Shown piece after piece: positions 31,717-39,830 of a stretch of DNA of 45,346 nucleotides. Every line of letters starts with the position of its first letter. Position 1 is the first letter of the stretch. A model generated the notes under the pieces. That model was not told where the DNA came from, did not search any database, and saw nothing but the letters and a program-made list of their open reading frames with translations. Origin of the DNA: Candidatus Parcubacteria bacterium (lineage in GTDB: Bacteria > Patescibacteriota > Minisyncoccia > Phycocordibacterales > Phycocordibacteraceae); the NCBI GenBank assembly GCA_021731495.1, contig JAKFXG010000024.1, forward strand, positions 1 to 45,346, read 5' to 3'. Made by a program: the position numbers and the translations under genes.

Positions 31717-32847
31717 ATGGATGCGAAAAAAATACTGGCAACATACAAGAAACAGGGCGCGCGCATAGAGACGAAAGGGCGCGTGAAGCTCAAAGGCAAA
31801 TCCGATTTTTCGCTCTGGTACACGCCGGGTGTGGGCGCCGCCGCAACCCACCTTGGGAAGCATCCGGAAGACGCGCGAAAGATGTCCATAAAGAAGAACA
31901 GCGTCGCAGTCGTTTCTGACGGTTCCGCGGTGCTCGGTCTCGGGAACATTGGTCCTTATGGCGCACTGCCGGTGATGGAAGGGAAGGCGCTTATCTTCAA
32001 AGAGATGGCGAGCATTGATGCATGGCCCGTTGTGCTGGATACTCAGGATCCGGACGAAATAGTGCGGACCGTAAAGGCTATCGCACCCTCTTTCGGCGGC
32101 ATCAATCTCGAAGATATTGCCGCGCCAAATTGTTTTGATATCGAAAAGCGCCTGAGCGAGGAGTTGGATATTCCCGTGATGCATGATGACCAGCACGGCA
32201 CCGCGATTGTCGTGCTTGCGGGACTCATCAATGCGGCAAAGGTTGTGAAGAAAGATATTAAAAAAATGAACGTCGTGATAAATGGTGCTGGAGCCGCAGG
32301 TACAGCGGTTGCGAAGCTTCTTCTTGCCGCAGGCATCACCGATATCATTCTGCTTGATCGGATTGGTACAATTTACGTCGGCCGCGCAGAACTAAATGCT
32401 GAGAAGATCATACTCGCCGCTCTCACGAATCCGCGCAAAGTGCAGGGAGGTCTCGTTGAAGCAATAAAAGGGGCGGACATGTTTATCGGTGTCTCAGGCA
32501 AAGGACTACTCAAAGCCGAGCATGTCGCTTCGATGGCGCCACGTGGAATCGTCTTTGCACTTGCGAATCCTGACCCGGAAATTTTACCTGAAGAAGCGAA
32601 GAGAGCCGGTGCGGCGGTCATCGCGACTGGCCGTTCCGACTACCCGAATCAGATCAACAATGCACTTGTGTTCCCGGGTATTTTCCGCGGTGCGCTCGAT
32701 AAGGGCGTTAAGAAAATTACTGAGGAAACGAAACTGCGTGCCGCCCGCGCACTCGCAGCGCTTGTTTCGAAACCGACTGCCGCAAAAATTATCCCCGACC
32801 TTCTCGACCCGCGCGTGGTAAAGGCAGTCGCGCGGGCGGTGCGCTAG
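31717..32847 (+). CDS. malic enzyme (NAD(P)-dependent malate dehydrogenase, decarboxylating)
   Basis: Converts malate to pyruvate and CO2. A 376-residue short-form bacterial enzyme. The N-terminal malic domain shows LWYTPGVG with the catalytic Tyr, VSDGSAVLGLGNIGP, and GGINLEDIAAPNCF with metal-binding acidic residues. HDDQHGTA completes the site. The NAD domain has VINGAGAAGTAVAKLL (about 188-203). C-terminal YPNQINNAL is typical. Cofactor preference is undetermined. In fermentative CPR it would feed pyruvate. The stop shares CTAG (32844-32847) with the convergent DoxX-like gene. Confidence 0.93.
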   Translation: MDAKKILATYKKQGARIETKGRVKLKGKSDFSLWYTPGVGAAATHLGKHPEDARKMSIKKNSVAVVSDGSAVLGLGNIGPYGALPVMEGKALIFKEMASIDAWPVVLDTQDPDEIVRTVKAIAPSFGGINLEDIAAPNCFDIEKRLSEELDIPVMHDDQHGTAIVVLAGLINAAKVVKKDIKKMNVVINGAGAAGTAVAKLLLAAGITDIILLDRIGTIYVGRAELNAEKIILAALTNPRKVQGGLVEAIKGADMFIGVSGKGLLKAEHVASMAPRGIVFALANPDPEILPEEAKRAGAAVIATGRSDYPNQINNALVFPGIFRGALDKGVKKITEETKLRAARALAALVSKPTAAKIIPDLLDPRVVKAVARAVR

Positions 32848-33218
32848 GCAGGAGGCAGTCTAGATTCGGTACTTGGCCAGAGAGCAAGTGCGAGCGTCAG
32901 TGTGGCGAGGGATACGTCGCGGAAGAGGACATCCATTTGAGTAGTATTGAACGCGACGATGCTAAGGAGCATACACGTCGCTATCACCGCAGGGACGCGG
33001 ATGTTCCATCCGGAGAGTATCCAGAGCGCGAGCACGACTTCAATCACACCGAAGCCGTGCAGAAGGACAAGCGGGTCGATAGGCAGGGCGCGCACAACAT
33101 GCGGGAAGTAGCCGAGCCACGAAGCCGGATCAAAAACGGCTGCGACAGGCGGGTAGAGAAAGGCGAATGCCGCCCCAGTGCGCAGTATCAGATGCGCATG
33201 ACCTGAATACTCCCGCAT
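32844..33218 (-). CDS. DoxX-like membrane protein
   Basis: A 124-residue protein with four hydrophobic helices (about 8-28, 45-66, 76-92, 98-114), the size and spacing of the DoxX/DoxD-like family. Members are linked to redox or thiosulfate oxidation but most are uncharacterised. It starts 4 nt after the cupredoxin stop and so is translated from the same mRNA. The pairing with a copper protein hints at an electron-transfer or oxidative-stress role at the membrane, which is inference. Confidence 0.65.
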   Translation of the reverse strand: MREYSGHAHLILRTGAAFAFLYPPVAAVFDPASWLGYFPHVVRALPIDPLVLLHGFGVIEVVLALWILSGWNIRVPAVIATCMLLSIVAFNTTQMDVLFRDVSLATLTLALALWPSTESRLPPA

Positions 33219-33222
33219 GCTT

Positions 33223-33717
33223 TTAAAGGGAAACGTTTACGCTGGCGGATGCGGCCGAGGTTACGACGACACTACCGAATTGAGATGTACTCACGTGGTT
33301 GTGGTATTTCCAGACCCCTTCTTTTTCGAACGTGAAGGAATATGAGTTACCTGGTCCGATCGCTGCGCAGGCGTCAAACGTCGAGTTCGTCGTATCCGGG
33401 CAATGCTGGCTCAAGCTGCTGCCGCTGTAGACGCTGTGCGTCGGATGCATAGCTGAAGCGACCCACAGATTTCCCGTACTCTGATTGACGAATGTTACCG
33501 TCGTGCCGACCGGTACGGAGACGTCCTTTGGTGAAAATCCCTGATCGCTGTAGGTGACGACTACTCCTGCTGGAGCAGTTGCCGTGGAGGGCGCCGGACT
33601 TTCAGTTGTGGAAGATTGATCCGTCGGGAGAGTGCTCTCAGGGGCTTTCTGAAGCAGGTACCAGCCGCCAACAAGAACGAGAACTACCGCGACGACACCG
33701 ACAATTTTTTCGTTCAT
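33223..33717 (-). CDS. membrane-anchored cupredoxin-like protein
   Basis: An N-terminal TM or signal segment (4-22) is followed by a Ser/Thr/Pro linker (28-50) and a plastocyanin-like beta domain (52-160): FSPKDVSVPVGTTVTFVNQS, then AMHPTHSVY with candidate His ligands, and FEKEGVWKYHNHVSTSQFGS. In classical cupredoxins this last segment carries Cys-x-x-His-x-x-Met; here YHNH replaces the Cys, so copper binding may be altered. Two other Cys (QHC, DAC) could form a disulfide. It lies on the outer face of the membrane. It is the first gene of a two-gene unit with the DoxX-like protein. Confidence 0.8.
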   Translation of the reverse strand: MNEKIVGVVAVVLVLVGGWYLLQKAPESTLPTDQSSTTESPAPSTATAPAGVVVTYSDQGFSPKDVSVPVGTTVTFVNQSTGNLWVASAMHPTHSVYSGSSLSQHCPDTTNSTFDACAAIGPGNSYSFTFEKEGVWKYHNHVSTSQFGSVVVTSAASASVNVSL

Positions 33718-33768
33718 AAAGCTAAAAAATGAATAAGCTAATATGTAGATTATAGTAGCACCCCATGA

Positions 33769-33774
33769 TATACT
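33769..33774 (+). promoter_or_regulatory. lemA -10 box
   Basis: TATACT lies 6 nt before the lemA ATG at 33781, again a leaderless arrangement. A divergent TATAAT (33749-33754 on the minus strand) may serve the cupredoxin gene. Confidence 0.5.
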
Positions 33775-33780
33775 TTCAAC

Positions 33781-34404
33781 ATGGAAACAATCATTATAGG
33801 GCTGCTTATCGTGGTACTTATCGCGAGCGCTTTGTTCGATGCGATTACCTGGTCATTTAATTGGATCGCGGTCGTCGTACTCATTGCGGTGTGGATAGCT
33901 CTTCTCTATAACCGTTTCGTCGGCCTCACGAACCGCGCGAAAGAAGCGTGGGCCGACATCGCTGTACAGCTCAAACGCCGTTACGACCTCATTCCAAATC
34001 TTGTCGAGACGGTAAAGGGGTACGCCGCGCATGAATCAAGCGCGTTTGAGAATGTAACGAAGGCGCGCGCCGCCGCGATGGGGGCTGAGGCGCCTGCCGA
34101 TAAAGCACAGGCGGAGAACATGCTCACGGGCGCACTCAAGACTTTGTTTGCGGTCTCTGAAGCATACCCCGACTTAAAGGCGAATCAGAACTTTCTCCAG
34201 CTACAAAAGGAGCTTGGCGACACCGAAGATAAGATTCAAGCATCTCGCCGCTTCTACAACACGACCGTAATGACGCTCAATACCGCCATCGAGTCTTTCC
34301 CGGGGAATCTTATTGCAACCGCATTTAGGTTTAAGCCGATGAGCCTCTTCGAGCTTGCCGCGTCTGACGCCGCTGCGGCAGAGCCGGTGAAAGTACAGTT
34401 CTAA
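33781..34404 (+). CDS. lemA: LemA family protein
   Basis: A 207-residue protein with an N-terminal hydrophobic region (two stretches, about 4-20 and 26-44) and a long helical bundle: NRFVGLTNRAKEAWADIAVQ (about 44-63), LKRRYDLIPNLVETVKGYA (64-82), and IQASRRFYN, the LemA hallmarks. Function is poorly known; it is commonly paired with HtpX and here lies 3 nt upstream of it, so both form an operon for membrane quality control. The N-terminal hydrophobic region is longer than usual, with an extra segment. Confidence 0.92.
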   Translation: METIIIGLLIVVLIASALFDAITWSFNWIAVVVLIAVWIALLYNRFVGLTNRAKEAWADIAVQLKRRYDLIPNLVETVKGYAAHESSAFENVTKARAAAMGAEAPADKAQAENMLTGALKTLFAVSEAYPDLKANQNFLQLQKELGDTEDKIQASRRFYNTTVMTLNTAIESFPGNLIATAFRFKPMSLFELAASDAAAAEPVKVQF

Positions 34405-34407
34405 TAA

Positions 34408-35313
34408 ATGAATCTTTATCAAGAACGTTCTTCAAACATACGTCGGACCTGGGCGCTCATCCTCTGGTTCTTAATCGTTGTTATCGCGATCGGGTACACC
34501 GTCTCTTGGTATCTGGGCAACCCATCCATTCTGTATATCGCGGTCGTTATTGCTGTGGCGACTAATTTTTACGCCTACTGGGCCTCGGATAAACTCGTGC
34601 TTTCTCTGAACCATGCGCGCCCAGCGACGCGAGAAGAATTCTTTGACTTCTATACAGTCACTGAGAACCTAGCTATCACCGCGGGGCTTCCTATGCCCAA
34701 GTTGTACATGATCAATGATTCGGCGCCAAATGCATTTGCGACCGGCCGCGATGAAAAACATGCGGTCGTGTGCGCGACGACCGGGCTCCTTACTATGCTA
34801 ACGCGTCCTGAGCTCGAGGGCGTCATTAGTCACGAGCTTTCGCATATTAAAAACCGCGACATACTCCTCATGACAGTGGCGGTTGTGTTGGCGGGCTTCG
34901 TTGCCATCCTCGCGGACATATTCCTGCGCATGTCCCTTTTCGGCGGCGGGCGCAGTAACGATAATAAAAATGCGAACGCGCTTCTCATGATCCTTGCCGT
35001 TGTCGGTATCGTGCTTGCGCCTCTCGCCGCGAAGCTTATCCAGCTTGCCGTTTCGCGTCGGCGCGAGTTCCTTGCCGATGCCTCGGGAGCGTTGCTTACT
35101 CGATATCCCGAAGGTCTTGCGTCAGCGCTTGAGAAGATCGGTAGTTACGCCTCTCCGATGCGAAGCGCAAATACAGCGACTGCACACCTCTTCATCAGCA
35201 ATCCTTTTGGCGCGAAGGGCGGAGGTGCGGGAGGTTGGATCGAACGGATGTTCTCCACGCACCCACCAATTCAAGAGAGAATTAAGGTACTTCTTGGTTC
35301 CTCCCGGGCGTAA
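34408..35313 (+). CDS. htpX: zinc metalloprotease HtpX
   Basis: An M48 membrane protease that cleaves misfolded membrane proteins. TM helices lie at about 15-35 and 39-57, with more at about 155-175 and 190-215. The zinc motif is HELSH (142-146), with the third ligand Glu in RRREFLADASGA. FSTHPPIQERI near the end is the conserved C-terminal stretch. A Gly-rich loop (GAKGGGAGG) precedes it. It is second in the lemA-htpX operon. No terminator is obvious; tRNA-Ser follows 32 nt later. Confidence 0.94.
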   Translation: MNLYQERSSNIRRTWALILWFLIVVIAIGYTVSWYLGNPSILYIAVVIAVATNFYAYWASDKLVLSLNHARPATREEFFDFYTVTENLAITAGLPMPKLYMINDSAPNAFATGRDEKHAVVCATTGLLTMLTRPELEGVISHELSHIKNRDILLMTVAVVLAGFVAILADIFLRMSLFGGGRSNDNKNANALLMILAVVGIVLAPLAAKLIQLAVSRRREFLADASGALLTRYPEGLASALEKIGSYASPMRSANTATAHLFISNPFGAKGGGAGGWIERMFSTHPPIQERIKVLLGSSRA

Positions 35314-35345
35314 CAGACCTTTTTCTGCTATAACGGTTCTTACAC

Positions 35346-35432
35346 GGAGGCGTCGCATAGTGGTCTAGTGCACCGCCTTGGAAAGGCGGCAGGCTCGAAA
35401 GGGTCTCGAGAGTTCGAATCTCTCCGCCTCCG
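35346..35432 (+). tRNA. tRNA-Ser (anticodon GGA)
   Basis: An 87-nt class II tRNA: acceptor GGAGGCG/CGCCTCC, anticodon arm CCGCC-TTGGAAA-GGCGG (anticodon GGA, codons UCC/UCU), long variable arm around CTCGAAAGGGTCTC, and T arm GAGAG-TTCGAAT-CTCTC. No CCA is encoded. A terminator follows (35439-35466). Its 3' end is duplicated 160 bp downstream. Confidence 0.94.
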
Positions 35433-35438
35433 CAAATG

Positions 35439-35466
35439 AAAACCGCCGTAAGGCGGATTTTCTTTT
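35439..35466 (+). terminator. tRNA-Ser terminator
   Basis: AAAACCGCC-GTAA-GGCGGATTTTCTTTT, immediately downstream of the tRNA. Confidence 0.85.
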
Positions 35467-35595
35467 GCGGAGGCAAGCCCTGCTGGGAGCAGGGCGGGAG
35501 AGATTTGAAGACCTTGTGAGTCTAAAATTGAGCGTGCGAAAATTTTAGCCACAAGGTGTACTGAAACTGTAAGTTTCGAATCTCGCCGCCTCCGC
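35467..35595. repeat. tRNA-Ser 3'-end duplication with nested inverted repeats
   Basis: 35575-35595 repeats the last 21 nt of the tRNA-Ser region (35413-35433) with a single mismatch. The same unit opens with an inverted partial copy GCGGAGGC (35467-35474) interrupted by a 21-bp palindrome (35475-35495, CCCTGC/GCAGGG). Inside, ACCTTGTG...CTAAAATT (35511-35529) pairs with AATTTTAG...CACAAGGT (35541-35557). It resembles an attachment-site remnant. Confidence 0.65.
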
Positions 35596-35659
35596 TCGTA
35601 GTATTTTTTATCGGACCTATACCCAGACCTTGAGACGGTGGGGCAAATTTGAATAGAGA

Positions 35660-35685
35660 ATGCGCCGACCTTTCGATCGGCGCAT
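35660..35685 (-). terminator. terminator of the 35693 gene
   Basis: ATGCGCCGA/TCGGCGCAT stem, 8 nt after the minus-strand stop. Same flank (AGAGAATGCGCC) as the hairpin at 26487. Confidence 0.65.
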
Positions 35686-35692
35686 GCATGCC

Positions 35693-36349
35693 TCAGAAGT
35701 AAGGGTGTCCGTTGATGTGGATGAGAACGGTATCCGTGAATTGCTCGAGGTGTTTCATCGAGCCCAGTCGCGCCTCGCGCTCCTCTACGCATTTCCGCAC
35801 TAGCTCGCGTATTGAGTGCAGAACCTGCGTAAACACTTTTACGTCAGCGAGTTCGACTTGTAAATCGTTCTCGGAGACACGTAGAAAGGTCGAAACCTCA
35901 GCGACTTCTCGGATTCCGGAACGATGCGATCTGTAGCCAAGGCCGTGCTCGACATAACGACGGTACTTCTGCTGCCACTTAATGAACTCTCCATCCTGAG
36001 TCAAAAGGAGCTCCACCTGCTCCACGTAGTGACAACCGAATCCGCTGCCGGCGGGGTTGTCGTCAGAGGCTTTGTACAAGATCGTCGCCAAGTGCAAGCA
36101 TCGGGTGTGGTCAAAAATAGTAGTTGCAAATTGGATCACCCCGTGGTCCGTTTCGCGCCGATCGTAGTTACCCATGTTCTTGTTCGTCATATCCCGGATT
36201 TCATTGAACCCGGGCATGTACTTTAAGTGCGAAGAGAACCGCTGCCGTAGCTTCAGCATAATGGCGAAACGGTCAGCCACTTCCAAATCCGCAGCGTCCA
36301 CCTTATGTTCGCTGAGAATCATATCAACCGGTCTGATGGGCGTACCCAT
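35693..36349 (-). CDS. unknown protein (218 aa)
   Basis: I do not recognise this protein. It is soluble, helical in its second half, with several His/Cys (FDHTRCLHLATIL, about 80-92; GFGCHYVEQVELLL, about 103-116) but no known metal motif. The C-terminal region (about 150-205) is a charged helical stretch. The ATG at 36349 is preceded by AAGGAG with 7-nt spacing and a promoter TTGCAA-18-TATTGT about 75 nt upstream. It belongs to the strong-Shine-Dalgarno gene class of this window. Confidence 0.6.
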   Translation of the reverse strand: MGTPIRPVDMILSEHKVDAADLEVADRFAIMLKLRQRFSSHLKYMPGFNEIRDMTNKNMGNYDRRETDHGVIQFATTIFDHTRCLHLATILYKASDDNPAGSGFGCHYVEQVELLLTQDGEFIKWQQKYRRYVEHGLGYRSHRSGIREVAEVSTFLRVSENDLQVELADVKVFTQVLHSIRELVRKCVEEREARLGSMKHLEQFTDTVLIHINGHPYF

Positions 36350-36439
36350 TTCCAGACTCCTTCTCAATGTGCTCCAGGTTCATTCCTGGTGCCGGGGCTA
36401 CAATACCACCATTCCTTTAATAATTGCAACAAAAGCAAG

Positions 36440-36621
36440 ACCCTGCCGAGCCCTCGGTGGGGCCGCTCAGGAGGCGCTGGAATAGCCTTACGGGGGTTGG
36501 ACACCAAAGGTTGAATCGCCGACACACCGCCAGTTAGGGAGAAAGGCGGCAGGCGACGCCTCGTCGTGCCATTGGGTGCTCGAAAGGGTCTCGCGAGATG
36601 GGTACCCGCAGTACCTTCGGG
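36440..36621. other. structured intergenic region with tRNA-Ser arm fragments
   Basis: Between two minus-strand genes. GAAAGGCGGCAGGC (about 36541-36554) and GCTCGAAAGGGTCTCG (about 36578-36593) are exact copies of the anticodon-stem/variable-arm parts of tRNA-Ser(GGA), separated by about 23 nt of foreign sequence. Hairpins such as GTACCCG/CGGGTTAC follow. No intact tRNA can be drawn; it looks like a pseudo-tRNA or an unidentified ncRNA. Confidence 0.45.
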
Positions 36622-36858
36622 TTACGGGGTGGTGTTTGACGTTTCTGAACTGGCGCCTGGAGTTGGAAGGGTGACATTTATATTGGTATCACCTGTTTCA
36701 CTTTCGTTTGGCGTTGGCTCGGTTCCACGCTGGCTCATCCAGTAATATGCACCGATCGCGATAATTGCAAGAAGTATGACAACTGCCACTGCCCACCCGC
36801 TGCCACCTTCTGTTTCTACTACGCGCTCAGGGCCTGGATTATTTACGATTGTGGTCAT
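36622..36858 (-). CDS. small single-pass membrane protein (78 aa)
   Basis: A short N-terminal part (MTTIVNNPGPERVVETEGG) is followed by one TM helix (about 22-41, AVAVVILLAIIAIGAYYW) and a Ser/Thr/Pro/Asn-rich tail outside. Similar short proteins occur in many bacteria without known function. Its promoter is probably within the divergent region shared with the DUF192 gene. No Shine-Dalgarno is strong. Confidence 0.65.
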   Translation of the reverse strand: MTTIVNNPGPERVVETEGGSGWAVAVVILLAIIAIGAYYWMSQRGTEPTPNESETGDTNINVTLPTPGASSETSNTTP

Positions 36859-36959
36859 AAAGATTACCTATGCTTTTTAATTTGTTAATTAATACTGACT
36901 CCCGCTAGTATACAACGTAACCCAAGCGCAATAAGAGAGAATCCGCTACTATGTGTCTT

Positions 36960-37442
36960 ATGAGATCGTGGCATTTTTACGGGGTCTTGCTGGTCGCCGG
37001 TGTGGCTATTGCGGGAGTGCTCATGTATAGGACAGAATTGGTACCGACAGCACCATCCATGAGGGCGTTTTCGATAGCGGAGTTTGGCAACGTGTCCTTA
37101 ATAATCGAGCATGCGGCAACGGAAGCGGAGCGAGAAGCAGGTTTGGGCGGCCGTGAGAGCATCCCAGGCGATTATGGCATGCTATTTGTCTTTCCTAAAA
37201 ACGATTTCCATGGCTTCTGGATGAAGGATACATTAATGCCGCTCGATATATTTTGGCTGGACGATAAAGGACATGTGGTTTCGATTGCTGAGAATGTAGC
37301 TACCTCAAGTTATCCAAATGTCTTTTATCCATCAGCACCAGCTCGATATGTCCTTGAGACCGTTGCAGGCTTCGCACGCACGCATCGTATTGTAACCGGC
37401 ACTCCGCTGTTGTTGAAAAATTTTCCGACTGTTTCAAAGTAA
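36960..37442 (+). CDS. DUF192 family protein
   Basis: A 160-residue protein with an N-terminal TM anchor (about 6-22) and a DUF192 domain (about 40-155): EAGLGGRESIPGDYGMLFVF, HGFWMKDTLMPLDIFWLD and PARYVLETVAGF are the family signature stretches. Function is unknown; it is an extracytoplasmic beta-rich domain. The ATG at 36960 is preferred over 36951 because TACTAT (36947-36952) lies 7 nt before it. It precedes the ribonucleotide reductase gene by 90 bp but that gene has its own TATAAT. Confidence 0.85.
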   Translation: MRSWHFYGVLLVAGVAIAGVLMYRTELVPTAPSMRAFSIAEFGNVSLIIEHAATEAEREAGLGGRESIPGDYGMLFVFPKNDFHGFWMKDTLMPLDIFWLDDKGHVVSIAENVATSSYPNVFYPSAPARYVLETVAGFARTHRIVTGTPLLLKNFPTVSK

Positions 37443-37532
37443 CACTATCCACAGGGTATTTCCCACAGACAGGAGTATAATTTCCCTAAAGAAGAGCTAT
37501 TCGTCATTACTAATTTATTAACCGCCCTGCTC

Positions 37533-39830
37533 ATGTCAAAGACCATCAAAGTTTCTGCGCGCGCGAAGACCGGAACAGCTGTTGCCGCTTCGGAGACGCC
37601 GGTCTCGAAAGAAACACTTCGCTATCGCGAGATGATTCCAAAAATCGAGAAACGCGATGGACGGCTTGTTGCGTTTGATTTCGATAAAATTGCCACGGCC
37701 ATTTGGAAGGCGATGGCGGCGGCAGAAGAAGGAAGTCAGGACGATGCGAATCTCGTGGCACATCAAGTGTCTGGAGAACTCGGGCGATTTGCGAAGAAAT
37801 ATAAGAGCTTCCTTCCGACAGTTGAAGGCATGCAGGATTCGATAGAGAAGTATCTTATTTTGAATGACTACGTGAAGACGGCGAAAGCGTACATCCTCTA
37901 TCGCGACAAGCGTGCGCAGTTGCGGGCAGCACATGTTGAAGTCCCGGAGCGTGTGCGGAAGCTTGCCGATGAAAGCAAGAAATACTTTGACGGGAATATT
38001 CTCGGTGAGTTCGTTTATTTGCGCACGTACGCAAAGTGGATTCCAGAAGAAGGGCGGCGCGAGACGTGGGTGGAGACCGTCGATCGCTATATGAGCTTCA
38101 TGCGCGAAAATCTCGGCAACAAACTCACCGAGAAAGAGTATGCCGAGGTGCGCATGGGGATCCTAAAACAAGAAGTGATGCCATCTATGCGCCTCATGCA
38201 ATTCTCCGGAGATGCGGCGCGCCGCTGCAACGCGTGCGGCTACAATTGTTCGTTTACCGCGCCGGTCAAGCTCGAAGACTTCGCGGAGATCATGTATCTC
38301 TCGATGCAGGGATGCGGCGTCGGTTTCGCGGTAGAGAGCCAGAATGTGGAACAGCTTCCGCAGATCATGAAGCAGTCGAAGCAGATGTTACCAGCGCACG
38401 TGGTCGCAGACTCTAAAGAAGGATGGTGCGATGCGCTTACGCTTGGTCTCAAGACCTGGTATGCAGGGAAAGACGTCACCTTTGATTTCTCCCAGATCCG
38501 CCCGGCAGGCGCACGTCTCAAAGTGATGGGAGGCAAAGCATCGGGCCCGGAACCGCTTCGATCCCTGCTTGCTTTCGCTCGTGAGAAGATATTCGCGCGA
38601 GTGGGCCGTCGTCTGCGCGCCATCGACGTACACGACATCATCTGCAAGATCGGCGAATGCGTGGTCGCCGGCGGTGTGCGTCGCACGGCCATGATTTCGC
38701 TCTCGGATCTCGATGATGTGGAGATGCGCGACGCTAAAAAGGGCCAATTCTATATGACCGACCCTCATCGTTCCGTTGCGAACAATTCCGCGGTCTATGA
38801 ATCTCAACCGACCAATACCGAACTTATGGACGAATGGGTCGCGCTCATGAAGAGTGGAAGCGGCGAGCGCGGTATCTTCAATCGCGGATCGCTCGCGGTC
38901 ACGCTCCCGAAGCGGCGTGCGGAGTATTTCAAGAAACTTGGCTTTATCGGCGAGGATAGCGTCACACACGGGTCTGTCGGTACAAACCCATGCGCCGAGA
39001 TCATTTTGCAATCCAAGCAATTCTGCAATCTCTCGGAAGTTATCGCTCGCGCACACGATACGGAAGCATCACTTCTGAAGAAAGCACGTCTGGCCTCTAT
39101 TATTGGTACCTATCAATCAACGCTCACAAAGTTCGGCTATATCTCGGAGGAGTGGACTAACAACTGTGCTGCGGAACGGCTTCTTGGTGTATCGATAACG
39201 GGACAGTGGGATTCACCTGTGGCGCGCCAGCCGGAAGTCATGCGAAAAGTGCGCGACGTGGCCGTCAAAACGAATGCGGCGTACGCGAAGCGTTTTGGTG
39301 TCCAGCAATCGATGTCGGTGACCGCCGTAAAGCCTTCCGGCACCGTCTCACAAACTTTCAATTGTGCATCAGGCATCCATCCGCGCCATGCACCGTACTA
39401 CATCCGCCGCGTGCGTATCAGCGCGACCGACTCGCTGTTCAAGATGATGCGTGATCAGGGTGTGCCGTACTATCCGGAAGTGGGGCAGTCGATGGAGGAG
39501 GCGAATACTTATGTGCTCGAATTCCCGGTCAAGGCTCCCGACCACTCAAAGGAGGCGCGATTCAAAGACGATCTCTCGGCGATTGAACAGCTCGAGTACT
39601 GGAAGCGGGTAAAGCTCAATTTTACCGAGCATAATCCTTCCGCAACCATCTCCGTAAGCGAGAATGAATGGATTGCCGTAGTGGACTGGGTGCAGAAGAA
39701 TTGGGACATCATTGGCGGGCTTTCATTCCTCCCGCGCAGTAATCACGTGTACCGCCTCGCCCCATACGAATCAATAACAAAAGAAGAATACGAAAGTCGT
39801 TTGGCTCGGTTCCCCAAGATTGATTACTAA
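37533..39830 (+). CDS. nrdJ: adenosylcobalamin-dependent ribonucleotide reductase (class II), interrupted before its redox tail
   Basis: Makes deoxyribonucleotides with a B12-derived thiyl radical. An ATP-cone begins at about residue 36 (PKIEKRDGRLVAFDFDKIATA). The reductase barrel has NACGYNCSF, GCGVGFAVE, GTNPCAEIILQSKQFCNLSE (active-site Cys and Glu) and PSGTVSQ. The C-terminus SFLPRSNHVYRLAPY then EEYESRLARFPKIDY fits the monomeric RTPR type, but the frame stops there at UAA (39828-39830). The same frame continues for 27 codons to 39914 and encodes ELACAGGTCEIE, the CX4C redox tail of this enzyme family. One base change (e.g. UCA to UAA) would explain it. A TATAAT at about 37477 lies 50 nt upstream; no Shine-Dalgarno. 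Confidence 0.93.
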   Translation: MSKTIKVSARAKTGTAVAASETPVSKETLRYREMIPKIEKRDGRLVAFDFDKIATAIWKAMAAAEEGSQDDANLVAHQVSGELGRFAKKYKSFLPTVEGMQDSIEKYLILNDYVKTAKAYILYRDKRAQLRAAHVEVPERVRKLADESKKYFDGNILGEFVYLRTYAKWIPEEGRRETWVETVDRYMSFMRENLGNKLTEKEYAEVRMGILKQEVMPSMRLMQFSGDAARRCNACGYNCSFTAPVKLEDFAEIMYLSMQGCGVGFAVESQNVEQLPQIMKQSKQMLPAHVVADSKEGWCDALTLGLKTWYAGKDVTFDFSQIRPAGARLKVMGGKASGPEPLRSLLAFAREKIFARVGRRLRAIDVHDIICKIGECVVAGGVRRTAMISLSDLDDVEMRDAKKGQFYMTDPHRSVANNSAVYESQPTNTELMDEWVALMKSGSGERGIFNRGSLAVTLPKRRAEYFKKLGFIGEDSVTHGSVGTNPCAEIILQSKQFCNLSEVIARAHDTEASLLKKARLASIIGTYQSTLTKFGYISEEWTNNCAAERLLGVSITGQWDSPVARQPEVMRKVRDVAVKTNAAYAKRFGVQQSMSVTAVKPSGTVSQTFNCASGIHPRHAPYYIRRVRISATDSLFKMMRDQGVPYYPEVGQSMEEANTYVLEFPVKAPDHSKEARFKDDLSAIEQLEYWKRVKLNFTEHNPSATISVSENEWIAVVDWVQKNWDIIGGLSFLPRSNHVYRLAPYESITKEEYESRLARFPKIDY

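Noticed and set aside
35282..35476. 64-codon minus-strand frame over tRNA-Ser
   Set aside because: It is a translation of the antisense of a tRNA; such spurious proteins are common in databases.
36440..36621. Signal recognition particle RNA
   Set aside because: The helix 8 core (GGUCAGG...GGAAGG...AGCAGCC) is not found on either strand.
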